A stretch of DNA of 64,000 nt from Nymphaea colorata. Its lineage: Eukaryota; Streptophyta; Magnoliopsida; Nymphaeales; Nymphaeaceae. The notes under the pieces are model-generated. The model saw nothing but the letters and a program-made list of their open reading frames with translations, did not search any database and was not told the origin of the DNA. Made by a program: the position numbers and the translations under genes. Shown one piece after another: positions 1-21,100 of the stretch; position 1 is the stretch's first letter, and each line of letters starts with the position of its first letter. The stretch covers positions 2,458,143-2,522,142 of the forward strand of contig NC_045138.2 of assembly GCF_008831285.2 (NCBI RefSeq), read 5' to 3'.

Positions 1-790
1 TGAACTCGTTCACGAGTCGAGCTTTAATGGGTCGAGCTCGAGTAGCTCGGCTCCGGATTGTTTTGTTTTGCTTCTAAAACGCCGTCCAACGCATGTTTGG
101 GTGACTGTCGAAATTAGTGTAAGGCTGCCGAAATTGGGTTTATAAAAAACTCAATTTTGACAAAATAACATTTTCAAATGAGAATGAATAGCCGAACCCC
201 CTATGTTTTATTTATTTATTTATTTATTACAAAAAATGGGGGCCAAAAAGGCGTGTTCAAAAGGAAGCGAATAATTTGACACCCTAAGTTTGTTTTTCAC
301 ATAAAACCCCATTTTGAGTAGGCCTTCATATCAATTCCCAGATTATTTTGAATTCATGTAAATACGGTAAGTAAGTATCTCACAATTTTTTTTGCGGAGT
401 TACAACTTATCCAATAAGTTTTTTTTTTTTTACTCGTATCTGAATTGAGATGAAATTCTTGCAACATAGACACAATAGATCGACAACCAGAGATTTGAAA
501 AAAAATGCATTAGTTAAAAATTTTAAACTTTTAAGGGGCATCAACATATAAATAAGAAAAATTATCCTAAAATGCCAATGTAAAAATAAATATTTATTTT
601 GTGGGTTGCATGACCGAATTAAGAGTGCCATTAGTGAAATTTTAGTTATTTTTAAAATATTTAAAAAATATTCTTATACACTAAAATGTCGCAAATGCCC
701 TTGGGCGTAATGTTGCATCACTTTGGGGAGAGCAACGAGCATGCGTAGTATTTTGACGTCTAATAAAGACTGTAACTGTGACGGGTTTGC
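1..790. other. 5' flank of OPR array, no gene seen
   Basis: The first 60 bases are a fragment of the CTCGAGCTCG-rich hAT-like repeat family that recurs through the window. The rest is AT-rich with homopolymer A/T runs. From about 630 onward the sequence matches the region upstream of OPR copy 3 (from about 15180), so it is the type-A promoter flank. No coding region is recognised. Confidence 0.6.
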
Positions 791-798
791 TATAAAAG
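791..798 (+). promoter_or_regulatory. TATA box of OPR copy 1
   Basis: TATAAAAG lies 95 bp upstream of the chosen ATG. It is conserved in context in copy 3 (15320-15327). A GA-rich leader (about 861-888) follows, as in the other copies. Confidence 0.6.
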
Positions 799-892
799 GA
801 TCGGAGTGCCTCCACTGCGATCTGCATATGCGGACCATTTCCAGTGAGATAGTCGTGAGAGAAACAGGAGAGAGAGAGACAGAGAGGTAGCC

Positions 893-3639
<2,747 letters not shown>

Positions 3640-4799
3640 AGTGTATTACAGATTCTTTGTGAAGTGATTGGTTGTTCTAGTTTGTAATCTTTTTCTGTCA
3701 AAACCTGAGTTGCTATGGGGAAGTTGGGATCTATCGGTTCAAAGACCGGAGCCCAGTGTGGGAGTGGGTTAGGTCGTTATAATAGAGTCATTAGGTTCAT
3801 GTGAATTTGAGCACTATTACCTACAAATTTTTATGTTCTACTCTGTTTCAAGGAGATTCTAACACATGAAATGTTACAGATGAGTTCAGTTCCTATTACT
3901 GTGTAAGAAACTATGCTGTGTATAAAGCATTCTTGTCTCATTAATGGCTACTTAGTACCCATTTAAAACACACTTGGTACTACATGTATTATTTGCGTTT
4001 TCTTCATGTTGTTTGTTTTTCTTTCACATTTTTTTTCCCTAATTTTTAGTTATCAGATATACATTTTCACATTTTTTTTAGTTATTTTTTTAAAATCTCG
4101 CCAAGATTTTCCTGAAAAAAACTCACCTGCAGAATGCGAATTTTGTAATAGCCATATAAACCAAGCCAACCAAGAAGTGATTCTATAATTGCTAATAATC
4201 ATATCATTCACTATCATTCAAATCATGCCTTATTCTTGATTTACAAGTCCACGTTGTTGTCATCAATGTAATGTTCCTAAGGAAACTTTACTACTTTCAC
4301 TAACTAAAGCTCGAGATGAGTCCCATCAAGTGATCTGTTCTTCGAGGTCAAATAGTATTTTTCATGGATTTGAAGGTTACATCAATGGTGACATAACTGT
4401 GCAGGCGCTGATCACCTCCAGACACGTTGCTCAAGTGTAGCCACTTCTGAACTTGTGGATGCTAGACACATGATTTCATGGGTCATTCATCAGTGGTAAA
4501 AGTTTACAATATGGACAGTGACAAATATAAAATTCCGTTTCTGTCTTAGGCAGGATAGTGCATTATTGCGATTGCATCGTGACCAATATTGTCTTTTCAC
4601 ATTCAAACATCACAAAAGATGAACAGCGACCTGGCCACCATAAAGCCATCGTTTCCTACTATAAAAAAAATTGTAGGCCCTTGTTAGGGAATTCAAGAAA
4701 ATGGCGTTGGGTTGGGTTTTTTAGGCAAATACAGGCATATGTTAGAGATTTGATCAACTAAAGAAATTATACACTTGGTGTCATACTGTTAGGGCTGCA

Positions 4800-5163
4800 C
4801 AATAAATTAAGCCAACTTGAATTCGACTCGAACTAGTTCAGTTAACCTTGACCCATTTGTAAGCGAGTCGTTCTCGAGCTTAACTAAAAGCTCAAGCTTG
4901 TAAAGAAATCGAGTTGAAGTTACATGAACGCGACTCGATTAAAATCGATTAAGCTCGTTTAATTTAAGGATTTTTGTAATTTCCAAATTTAAAACCAAGA
5001 AAAAAAAATCAAGTCAAATGGGGAGTTGGTAAACAAGTTTAAATGAGTCAAGTTTGAGTAGGGGACTCAGTCTATCGAGTTTGGCCTGACCTTGTACAAC
5101 TCAACTCGAGCTCGAATCAAGAAAGTTGTGACGGGCTGACGACTTGGCTCTTGTACAACCCTA
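4800..5163. mobile_element. hAT-like non-autonomous element (unit 1)
   Basis: Left end TAGGGCTGCACAA and right end TTGTACAACCCTA form imperfect terminal inverted repeats around a body of degenerate CTCGAGCT/ACTCGATTAAG motifs. The same insertion is found at the same place in the flank of OPR copy 2 (12232-12584), so it predates that duplication. I see no clear 8-bp target duplication. Confidence 0.55.
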
Positions 5164-5521
5164 ATTATTATCTCAACAAAAACTCGACTCAATGTTTTTA
5201 TTTGTCTACTATAAACATAAGCCTTTGTTAGGAAATTAAAATGCAGTGCCCAACAATTTTGATGCAAAGATAGGTATATGTTAGCAAATTATGAAATAAA
5301 AAAGAGTCAATTTCCCTTTCAAGGTAAAGATGCTTGTCATCCACAAATATCCACAAATGTACATGAACTAGATATACAACTAAATTCATTTGCTTGTAAT
5401 CCAAGTCAAATTTATTTGGTTGAATAGACCCCACTGACACACACAACACACACAAATTGTCAGAGGGACTGTGTGGCTTTCCATGCTACTAGAAAAGTGA
5501 CCAGCCACCTACCACCCATTG

Positions 5522-5932
5522 CTTCGAGCTTGACTCGGTAGATATGTGTTGAATTCGAGCTCGACTCGACTCGATTAAGCTCTGACAAACTTGTTTGAAT
5601 ATATGGCCTATTACTTTGCCATAAATCGAGCTCAAATCGATTAAGACTCGGCAAACTTGAATGAGTTTTTGTAAAACTTACATAAATAATTAACGTCAAT
5701 CTACCAATTTTTTAATTTAAAAAAAAAGTCAGATATTTTAAAAATCGCTACACATCATTTTCGAGTCGAGTCGAGCTTTAATAGTTCGCGTTCAGTGAAC
5801 TCCAACGCAACTCGATTATTTGAACGAGTGGACTCATGAACTCGAGCTCGACTCATTAAGCAAATGACTCGGCTCGAACTCATTCATGAGCTGAGCTTTA
5901 ACGAGTAGTCGAGCTCGCGTTGTTCACCCCTA
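5522..5932. mobile_element. hAT-like element, left end eroded (unit 1)
   Basis: The right terminus TTGTTCACCCCTA matches the inverted complement of the TAGGGGTGAACAA ends seen elsewhere in the window. The body is rich in GAGCTCGACTCG. The left boundary is not clear. A sister copy ends at 13289 in the next unit. Confidence 0.45.
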
Positions 5933-8329
5933 ACTAAGGGTCCATTCAAATCATACTTAGAACCTAGTTTTGTTTAATGTTTACATATGAATCCAAATCC
6001 AAAAAAATACTGCTACTTTGATCGAATTCCGATACAAAACAACCACATTTCTTGCTTGAATTGATTGAAAAAAGAATAAAAAATTCTGATACGTAATTGT
6101 TAAGATAACAAAACAAAGAAGAAGGCACCATTAAAGTAGTAGCTAGTATTTGATTGCAATTTATTAGAATACACGCTGGTTGAATTATGAACGATGGTTT
6201 CGAGTTCAACTGGTTTTCCACTTGATTTAAACACAAAAAAGAGAAGCCCAAACGGGTAACTTGTGTTTGATGGTTACATGGGAGGCATGGAAAACTTGTC
6301 TACAAAAGACAAATAATTCTAGCCCTTCAAACGCACCCTGAAACCCGTGAACCAACTTTCGTGAGAACTGCTTTTCATCAAACACACAATCAGGCCAAGC
6401 AAAAAAAAAAAAAAAAAAAAAATCAGAGGTTGTCTTTTCTTTTCTTTTTCAGGGGGCGTTGGGAGAGTTGAAAAGTTCAAATTGATGTGACAAGAAAGAC
6501 CGGTTCAAAGGCAAAGCAGTAAAATGAAAGAAAAAAAAAATTAAAATGGAAGAAAAAAAAACTGAAAATATCCATTTTTTTCAAAATGGCTAAAATACCC
6601 TAAAATGCCATGGAAACATCTTGTCAAAGGTGGTACCTACCGGGCACTGAGAGTATTCAGAAAACTGGTTCTAAATGTTCTCAATCTCTTCAATCACCAT
6701 TTTCGTGCAGAATAAATACACATGAACAAGCTCACAAGGGGTAACTTGTGTCTGATGGTTACGTAGAAGGCATGGAAAACTTGTCCACAAAAGACAAACG
6801 ATTCCAGCCCATCAAACACACCCGAAAAGCCTGAACCAGTTTTCATGAGAGTTGCTTTTGGAGACAACAAAGAGAGAAGACATACAATCTCTGAAGAAGG
6901 TCAAAACCCACACCCAACCCTTCATAGCCGAAGGTATGAGGGTCTGTGTTGGTGCTTCGAGATGTCGCCTTCACAAGTTGACGTGACATGGAAGATCAGC
7001 TCAAAGCAAAAGCAAAAGTGAAGACATTCTTGGCAGCCATTGATCCATCTCCAACCACCCTTAGCTTTTTTTAGTTATCAATAGCATTCGACAAAATGTC
7101 GTCCCAAATAATAAGACCAAGGTAATTTTTTCGGTGCACTTAAAATCAATTCAGGAACAGAATTGACCCATTTGTTGAATCGGCTGAGCTGCGTGTCCGG
7201 GTGAACCAGTAGTGAACCTTGACAAAAAAAAAAAGTTAATTTTTTAAATAAATAAAAAATGACATAAATATAATAAAAAGTTTAAGAAATAGACCTAAAA
7301 ATAGGTTGGAATGTGACAAGTGGTGCCCTTGAATGAGCCATGGAATTGAATAAATTCGCCAACCAATTCAATTTAAATTTTATGAAAACAGTGTTTTTTT
7401 TTGTTTTCCTTATGAAAACTATGCGTGGGTTGAGAGGAAGGCAGAATGTCCTTGTGTTATACCTAACCTTTTCACAAAACTTAAAAACATAAAATTTCAA
7501 GGAGCATCAATATGTAAATGAAAAAAAATGTTTATAAATATCAATATGAAAAATGAAAAGTTTTTTTATAGTCTGTAGCCATATATTTTTCAACAAAGCT
7601 TTGGAACTTGTGTTTAAGATGCTTTTGGGTGACTAAGGACTCGACTCGATACCTGGCTCGACTCCAGCTTAGGCTCGAGCTCGAAGAAAAAGCTTCGGGC
7701 CAGCACAGTGGACGTAATTAAGCTCAGTTTGGTTCGATAAGATTTTTTTAATATATATTTTATTGATTTTTTGTATATAATTATAATATTTTATTATGAT
7801 TAATTAAATTTATATATTATTTTATATTTAAAATATATTTTTTAATTTAATCAAGTCAGACTCGAACTCTAATTTTAAATTGAATGTCAGGCCGATCGTA
7901 TGCCCAAGTCCAAACTAGTTTTAGTTGACCGCCTTTTAATAAAAAAAAAAAAAAAGTACCTGAAACCAAACATGTCTCGTGACACAGTTACAAGAAATAT
8001 TAATTTTCTATAGAAATGAGTTCAGCGGTCTGTGGATCGAATGAACAGATTGAAGCCTACTTTGGCAATAATTTATCGATCAAATCTGATTCGAAGTTGG
8101 TGTTGGCTTGTGATGAACCGACGTGATCCACATAGCGTCACCCATGACACCAGCCAAGGAAAACTTTTCCATTCGTCGTCCTCGAGTGCTGGAAAAGTAT
8201 GAGCTGAAGCCGTGCTTTGACTCAAAACCGCAGAACGGAAGCTTACGGGATTACCGGAATCACCCTCCTCCGTCTGCTGAATTTCTTCGTCCTCTGCCTC
8301 TTCAATGTCCCAACTTTCTCGCGGTTTGC

Positions 8330-8337
8330 TTTAAAAG
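8330..8337 (+). promoter_or_regulatory. Degraded TATA box of OPR copy 2
   Basis: TTTAAAAG occupies the position of TATAAAAG in copy 4 (22876-22883), with matching flanks (GGTTTGCT before, GACTGCATTGC after). One A-to-T change at 8331 separates the two. Confidence 0.5.
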
Positions 8338-8430
8338 GACTGCATTGCCTCTCCACTGCCATCGGCATCTCTGGCAATTTGTAGTGAGAAAGTAGTGAGA
8401 GAAACGGGAGGGAGGAAGAGAGAGGCAGCC

Positions 8431-11215
<2,785 letters not shown>

Positions 11216-12231
11216 ACTGTATACAGATATTCTTTGTGAAGTGATTGGTTGTTCTGGTTTGTAATCTTTTTCTGTCAAAACCGGAGTTGCTATGGGGCAG
11301 TTGGGGTCTATCGGTTTAAATACCAGAGTCCAGTATGGGAGTGAGTTAGGTCTTTATAAAAGAGTCGTTAGGTTCATGTGAATTCGAGCACTATTATTTA
11401 CAAATTTTTATGTGCTACTCTGTTTCAAGGAGATTCCAACACATGAAATGTTACAGATGAGTTCAGTTCCTGCTACTGTGTAAGAAACCATGCTGTGTAT
11501 AAAGCATTCTTGTCTCATTAATGGCTACTCAGTACCCATTTAAAACACACTTGGTCGCCAACCACCACCAACTACATGTATTATTTGCGTTTTCTTCATG
11601 TTGTTTGTTTTTCTTTCACATTTTTTTTCTGATTTTTAGTTATCAGATATACATTTTAACATTTTTTTTAGTTATTTTTTTTAAAATCTCGCCAAGATTT
11701 TCCTGAAAAAAACTCACCTGCAGAATGCGAAATTTGTAATAGTGATATAAACGAAGCCAACCAAGAAGTGATTCTATAATTGCTAATAATCATATCATTC
11801 AAATCATGCCTTATTCTTGATTTACAAGTGATCTGTTCTTGGAGGTCAAATAGTATTTTTCATGGAGTTGAAGGTTACATCAATGGTAACATAACTGTGC
11901 AGGCGCTGATCATGATTTCATGGGTCATTCATCAGTGGTCTAAGTTACCAGTATGGACAGTGGCATATATAAAATTCCGTTTCTGTCTTAGGCAGGATAA
12001 TGCATTATTGCAATTGCATCGTGACCAATATTGTCTTTTCACATTCAAACATCACAAAAGATGAACAGCGACCTGGCCACCATAAAGCCATCGTTTCCTA
12101 CTATAAAAAAATTGTAGGCCCTTGTTAGGGAATTCAAGAAAATGGGGTTGGGTTTGGGTTTTTTAGGCAAATACAGGCATATGTTAGAGATTTTATCAAC
12201 TAAAGAAATTATAGTCTTGGTGTCATACTGT

Positions 12232-12584
12232 TAGGGCTGCATAAGCACAATAAATCAGCCAACTTAGCTCGACTCGAACTACTTAACCTTGACCCATTTG
12301 TAAGCGAGTCGTTATCGAGCTTAACTCAAAGCTCAACTAGTAAGTTCATTTTATTTAAGGTATTTTGTATTTTCAAATTCAAAAAAAAAAACATCAAGTC
12401 AAGGGAGGAATTGGTAAAAGAGTTTAAGTGAGTCAAGCTTGAGCAGGGCACTCAGTCTATCAAGTTCGAGCTCAGTCTATCAAGTTCGAGCTGACCTTGT
12501 ACAGCTCAACTCGCTCTCAAACCCAAAAAGTCGCGACGAGTTGACTGATCAGCTCGAGCTCCACTTGGCTCATGTACAGCCCTA
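12232..12584. mobile_element. hAT-like non-autonomous element (unit 2)
   Basis: Ends TAGGGCTGCATAA and ATGTACAGCCCTA are near inverted repeats; the interior is CTCGAGCT-rich. It is orthologous in position to the element at 4800-5163 and includes a duplicated segment, TCAGTCTATCAAGTTCGAGC, repeated in tandem at about 12450-12490. Confidence 0.55.
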
Positions 12585-12979
12585 ATTATTATCTCACCAA
12601 AAACTCGACTTAAGGTTCTTATTTGACCACTATAAAAAATTATAAGCCCTTGTTAGGAAATTAAAATGGAGTGCCCAGCAATTTTAATGCAAAGATATGT
12701 ATATGTTAGCAAATTATGAAATAAAAAATAGTCAATTTCCCTTTCAAGGTAAAGGTCCTTGTCATCCACAAATATCCTTCATTTCCAACCCCACTATTTC
12801 ATGTACATTTCATGTACATGAACTAGATATACAACTACATTTATTTGCTTGTAATCCAAGTCAAATTTGTTTGGTTGAACAGACCCCACTGACACACACA
12901 CAACACACACACAAATTGTCAAAGGGAGTGTGCGGCTGCCCTTGCTATTCGAAAGGTGACCAGCCACCTACCAGCCATC

Positions 12980-13289
12980 GCTTCGAGCACGACTTGATTA
13001 AGTCTTGACAAACTTGAATGAGCTTTTGTAAAAACTTACATAAATAATCAACGTCAATACACCGATTTTTTATTTAAAAAACGAGTTAGATATTTTAAAA
13101 ATCATTACACATCATTTTAGAGCTGAGTCGAGCTTTAACAATTCGAATTCAGTGAACACGAACTCAACTCGATTATTTGAACGAGTTGACTCATGAGCTC
13201 GAGCTCGACTCATTAAGCAAATGACTCGGTTCGAATTCGTTCATGAGCTGAGCTTTAACGAGTAGTCGAGCTCGCTTTGTTCACCCCTA
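12980..13289. mobile_element. hAT-like element, left end eroded (unit 2)
   Basis: Sister of the copy ending at 5932; right end TTTGTTCACCCCTA is preserved and the body has the same CTCGAGCTCGACTC motifs. The left end is not defined. Confidence 0.45.
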
Positions 13290-14614
13290 ACTAAGGGTCT
13301 ACTCAAATCATACTTAGAACTTAGTTTTGTTTAATGTTTACATACGGATCCCAATCCAAAAATTACTGCTACTTTGATCGAATTCAAATACAAAACAACT
13401 ACATTTCTTGCTTGAGTTGGTTGAAAAAAAGAAAAAAAAAATCTGATACGTAATTGTTAAGATAACAAAACAAAGAAGAAGGCACCATTAAAGTAGCTAG
13501 TATTTGCTATTAGAATACACGCTGGTTGAATTATGAACGATGGTTTCGAGTTCAACTAGTTTTCCACTTGATTTAAACACAAAAAAGAGAGGCCCAAACG
13601 GGTAACTTGTGTTTGATGGTTACATGGGAGGCATGGAAAACTTGTCCACAAGAGACAAATGCTTCTGGTCCATCAAACACACCCTGAAAACCGTGAACCA
13701 ACTTTCGTGAGAACTGCTTTTTCATCAAACACACAATCATGTCAAGCAACATAAAAAAAAAAAAAAAAAAAATCAGAGGTTGTCTTTTCTTTTCTTTTCC
13801 AAGGGCGTTGGGAGAATTGAAAAGTTGAGATTGATGTGACAAGAAAGACCAGTTCAAAGGCAAAGCAGTGGGAAGACTTCTCTTCTCTTCTTGGCAGCCA
13901 TTGATCCATCTCCAACCACCCTCGGCTGTTTTTGTCGTCGATGAAACAAAAGTATTCAAAAGCTTGGACAAAATGTCGCGACATGCTTTGACAAGTGATA
14001 AAAGCGAGGCAATTTCCATGCTATTAACATCAGTTCTGGAACGGAATTTGTCAAGCTGCTGATTTGTTGGATCGGAACATCTGCTTGCTTGGCAAAAAAA
14101 AAAAATTTACTTTTTTAAATAAAAAAACATAAAATTTAATAAAAATTTAACTAATAAATGAAAGAGAGAGGGGGGGAGGCGTAGCCAATAATAATGAATG
14201 AGAGAGAGATCTTGTCCAATAATCAGGAAGTTTTTGTTTTTCTTGGGAAAATCTTGAAGAATTCAAGAAACTTAAACAATTAAAACAAAGAACAACTAAA
14301 AAAAAATGAAGATTTGAGTTTGCAACTGATTTTCTTACAAGAATTAATAAAAGCTTGAAGTATTTTAATATCATGTTGAATGAAACCTGAAAAAATTTAA
14401 ATATGTTAAACAATTTTCCTTTTCCATTTTTCTTTGTTTGAGAGAGAGAGAGTATATAAGTAATGAGAAGAAAAAGAGAGTGAACTACACAATAGAGAGA
14501 ATCAGTGAATTAAATGTGTGAAAGAGAGAGACATTAACGGAATGGGAGAAAAAAATGGCGATTGATTTAAATGTGAGTGAGAGAGATGGTGAAAGAATTT
14601 AAAGGAGAGGGACG

Positions 14615-14774
14615 TGTTCATGATTCACAAACTGGTTCGGCATAAGTCAAGAACAAGTTCATCAAACTCGAGCCAAGTCAAGTTAGGTAATAACATGAAC
14701 GAGACGAGAAAACTCGAACTCGAGTCAAGCTTTAACGAGCCCAGTCGAGCAAACTCAACTGGTTGTTCACCCCT
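14615..14774. mobile_element. Short CTCGAG-rich hAT-like fragment
   Basis: The right end TTGTTCACCCCTA is the same as in the other elements. A degenerate left end (GTGTTCATGATTC) begins near 14616. The short body contains ACTCGAACTCGAG motifs. Confidence 0.35.
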
Positions 14775-15319
14775 AAAAGCAAATCACCAAAGGTAAGGCC
14801 ACAAGAACAATGAAAAATACGTATCTTAAAAACAAAAAAAAAAAAAAACATTAAAAGTACTTGAAAAAGCAATAAAAAAACACAGTGTGGCATGTGACAT
14901 TCCTTTTTCAGTTTATGAATCTCAATAATTTGCAATGCATTCGATTCAATTCAGCCATTTAGAGGGCACTATGAATCAAGGTATGGCTCCACTTGCCTTT
15001 GACTCGGCCCGACTCGCCCTTAACTCAGCCTGGCTCGGCCTTGATTCATCTGACCCACCCGATTCAGTTGCATGATTTATATTATGATTATTCGCATACC
15101 TGATCAACTTGACGACTTAACTCATTGACCCAATCTTGTGCAAGTCAAGTCTGAGTCATGGTTTTGCCAACTGTGGAATTTATGTTTTGGCAACCAGAAA
15201 ATTTATGACTGGTTTCTATATCTGACACTGAAATGTCGGAAATGCCCTTAGTCTTAGTGCAGCATTAGCATATCTTCTAGTTTCGACGTCTCATACGACC
15301 ATTTCTGTGATGTGTTCGC

Positions 15320-15327
15320 TATAAAAG
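15320..15327 (+). promoter_or_regulatory. TATA box of OPR copy 3
   Basis: TATAAAAG in the same context as in copy 1, 95 bp upstream of the ATG, followed by a GA-rich leader. Confidence 0.6.
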
Positions 15328-15421
15328 GATCGAAGTGCCTCCACTGCGATATGCATAGCGACCATTTGTAGTGAGAGAGTCGTGGGTGAAAAGCAAGAGA
15401 GAGAGAGACAGAGAGGTAGCC

Positions 15422-18199
<2,778 letters not shown>

Positions 18200-21100
18200 A
18201 TTGATTGGTTCTTCTGGTTCAGAGCTTTGTTGAAATCGAAACCGAAGCTGCTAAGGAGTGGTTTGGTATTCATTGAATCAAGGATCTGAGCTCATGTGAG
18301 TGACCATGGAGATATAAAAGAGTAATTCATTAGGTTCATGTGAATACGAGCACTGTTGCCTGCTAATTTTTTTATGTGCGACTCTGTTTCAAGGAGATTC
18401 CAACACAATGAAATGTTACAGATGAGTTCAGTGCCTGTTAGGTGTGTAAGAAACTATGCTGTGTATAAAGCATTCTTGTCTTATTAATGGCTACTCGGTG
18501 CCGATTTTAAGACACTTGGTCGCCAACCACCACCTGCTACACGCATTCATAAATGAAAAGAATGATAAAAAGTTGTATAATTAAACTTGGAAAAGGAGCC
18601 TTAAAAAGTCTGCAATTCTGTCCAGACAAAAAGCTTGAACCTGCAAGTTCTGGGTCACGAACACAGACAGCATACTAAAAAAAAATGAAAAAAACATGTT
18701 TTTTTTGGAAAAAAATGTCAAAATAAAAAGGGAAAAAACATGTATTAATCGTGTTTTATTTTTTTTGCAATTTTCATGTCTTTAAAATGTTTTAATTACC
18801 TGATATTTCATTTTCATATTTTATTGTAAGTTTTTTTTTAAATCTTGCTAAGATTTTTAACTTTGGTTATTACACATGAAAAAAAAAACCTCGCCATTTG
18901 GCACTCGAAAGCTAAATTTGTAACAGTGGCAATACTTGTGCAGGCGCAGATCAGCTGCAGACACGTGGCTCAACTGTAGCCACTCCTGAACTTGCGGATG
19001 CTATAGACATGACAAAAATTGTGAATTCATTTGTCAGAGCAAGTTCAGTTCATTCATCTTCAGTCTTGAAGTTTACCAGTATGGACAATGACAAATTTAA
19101 AATTCCGTTTCTATCTCAGGCAGGATAATGCATTACTGCATTTGCATAGTGACCAAAACTGTCTTTTCACATTTGAAAAATGACAAAAGATGAACCATGT
19201 ATATTGTGAACGAGAGTCGAGCTCGAGCTTAACTAAAAAAATTAAGCTGGAGCTTATAAAAGAGTTGGGTTCAAGTTACATGAACTCGACTCGATTAAAC
19301 TGGACCAAACTCATTTGATATGGTTTTCTTTTTGTAATTTTTAAATTTGAAACCAAGAAATGGGACGATGTATGTGACTACATTCGTTTGCTTGTAATCC
19401 AAGTGAAATTTGTTTGGTTGAGCAAAGCCCCACGCAAACAAAAACTAAAACAAGGGTTGTCTAGTCGCTACGCTACTTGAAAAGTGACCGGCCACCTACC
19501 AGCCATTGTCTCGAGCAGGTACGCTGGCACCCCTCTAGACCATATAGAATTTGTTTAGTTTCGAGCTTGTAGACCAACTATTGCTAGATCTTCACGAATT
19601 GAGATGGCCAATTGAAAACACTATATTAGTCTTCGAGTTCGTTGGTGCAACTTTTTGAGGTGGGGCCTGGTAGTCGGCTAGTTTTTATTTTGAGTTTTAC
19701 AGGTGTACACTTCCTATACAACAAATGGTCAATGATGTGCAAAGTGCAACAAAAATGGCTCTTCAAAACATTGGGATGTTTGGAAATAGTAACACTTTAT
19801 TATTAATTTGCCCCTAAAAATGAGGTAAGTTTATGGAAGAATGTGTTATAGAGTGCCATGAATGCACTACCGGAGCCTGAAATTTTTTCTGGTGGGTACA
19901 CTCATTCAATACCTTTAATTTTTTTGAGGCACTTACATGTATAACAATTAAATATATCAAAACATTAACATATATATTAAACTAATTTTGTGAGGTTGGT
20001 ACAGCAACTGCCCATACCAGCCACCATGTGGCTGCGCCACAGCATGAATGTACTCCAATGTCCTAAAGCAGATTCATAAGACAGTAACAATATCTTATTA
20101 TCGCCAAACGACCCTAAAAACAAGGAATAAGGTGACAACTTTTGCTCTTTCCCGGGTGGTGGTGAGTCTCCCCGAATCACCCAAAATTTAAAACACCATA
20201 TCAGTAGAATGTCAGATGCCATAAAGAGTCCGGACTAATCAAACTTAACTAAGTTTTATTTAACGTTTACATCTAGATCCAAATCCAAAAATACTGCTAT
20301 TTAGATGCCTACATCTCTTGCTTGAGTTGAGTGCAAAATGGTTTCTGACGATGCCTAACAGCCAAGTTGACATGACAAAGAAGAAGACGCCATTAAAATA
20401 GTATTTGATGCTGGCAACGTATTAGAATACACGCTGGTTAAATTATTCCAGATTGTTTCGAGTTCAACTTGTTTTCCACTTTGATTTAAAACATGAAAAG
20501 GCGCACAAAGGGTAACTTGTGTTCCATGGTTACATGGAAGACATGGAAAACTTGTCCACAAAAGACAAACGATTCCAGCCCATCAAACACACCCAAAAAT
20601 CTTGAATCAACTTTCATGAGAGCTGCTTTTCAAGACAACAAAGAGAGGAGACATACACTCCACCACCATTGTTTGAAGAAAGTCGAAACCCCCACCCAAT
20701 CACTCTTCGAGATGTCACCCCTGCCACGCTTCAACTTGTGTGTCGGTGGCCTTTGTTCACAGCACAGAGAGTTGGCTCTCGAGGAATCAAAGTAGAACCC
20801 GGTCGCCTGCTAGCCCTTATTCAATCCCTTTGAACTAGGGGTGAACAAAGAGTCGAGCTACTCGAGCTTGACTCATAAAAGCTCGGCTAACGAGTTCGAG
20901 TTGAGTCATTTGCTTAACCAGTCGAACTCGAGTTCATGAGTCAACTCGTTTAAATAATCGAGTTGAATTCAAACTCAACACATAACTATCGAGTCGAGCT
21001 CGAGCCTTAATCGAGTTTGTCGAGCCTTAATCAAGTCGATATAACCATGAATTTCAATTCTATTCAAATGAGTTTGTCGAGTCTTAATTGAGTCGAGATC

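Larger units (their letters stand above)
3640..8329. other. Intergenic DNA between OPR copies 1 and 2: duplicated flank and transposon debris
   Basis: 3640 to about 6900 is the 3' flank of copy 1 and matches the 3' flank of copy 2 (11216 to about 14090) and, less well, copy 3. It holds one hAT-like element (4800-5163) and the right part of another (about 5522-5932). From about 6970 the sequence instead matches the 5' flank of copy 4 (from about 21390). A stretch near 7015-7105 recurs near 13880-14090 and 21410-21500, so it is part of the duplicated unit. A CTCGA-rich and AT-rich block at about 7630-7930 recurs at 22080-22390. No gene is supported. Confidence 0.6.
11216..15319. other. Intergenic DNA between OPR copies 2 and 3
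   Basis: 11216 to about 14090 matches the 3' flank of copy 1 and carries a hAT-like element at 12232-12584 and the right part of another ending at 13289. A further CTCGAG-rich fragment lies at about 14615-14774, and a distinct ACTCGGCC-rich repeat at about 14985-15175. Between 14150 and 14610 are GA runs. An open frame on the - strand (13573-14019) is not conserved in the sister units and was not called. From about 15180 the type-A promoter flank begins. Confidence 0.55.

Noticed and set aside
13573-14019. 148-codon open frame on the - strand
   Set aside because: Includes a poly-A/poly-T run translated as phenylalanines and is disrupted in the sister spacers, so it is unlikely to be a gene.
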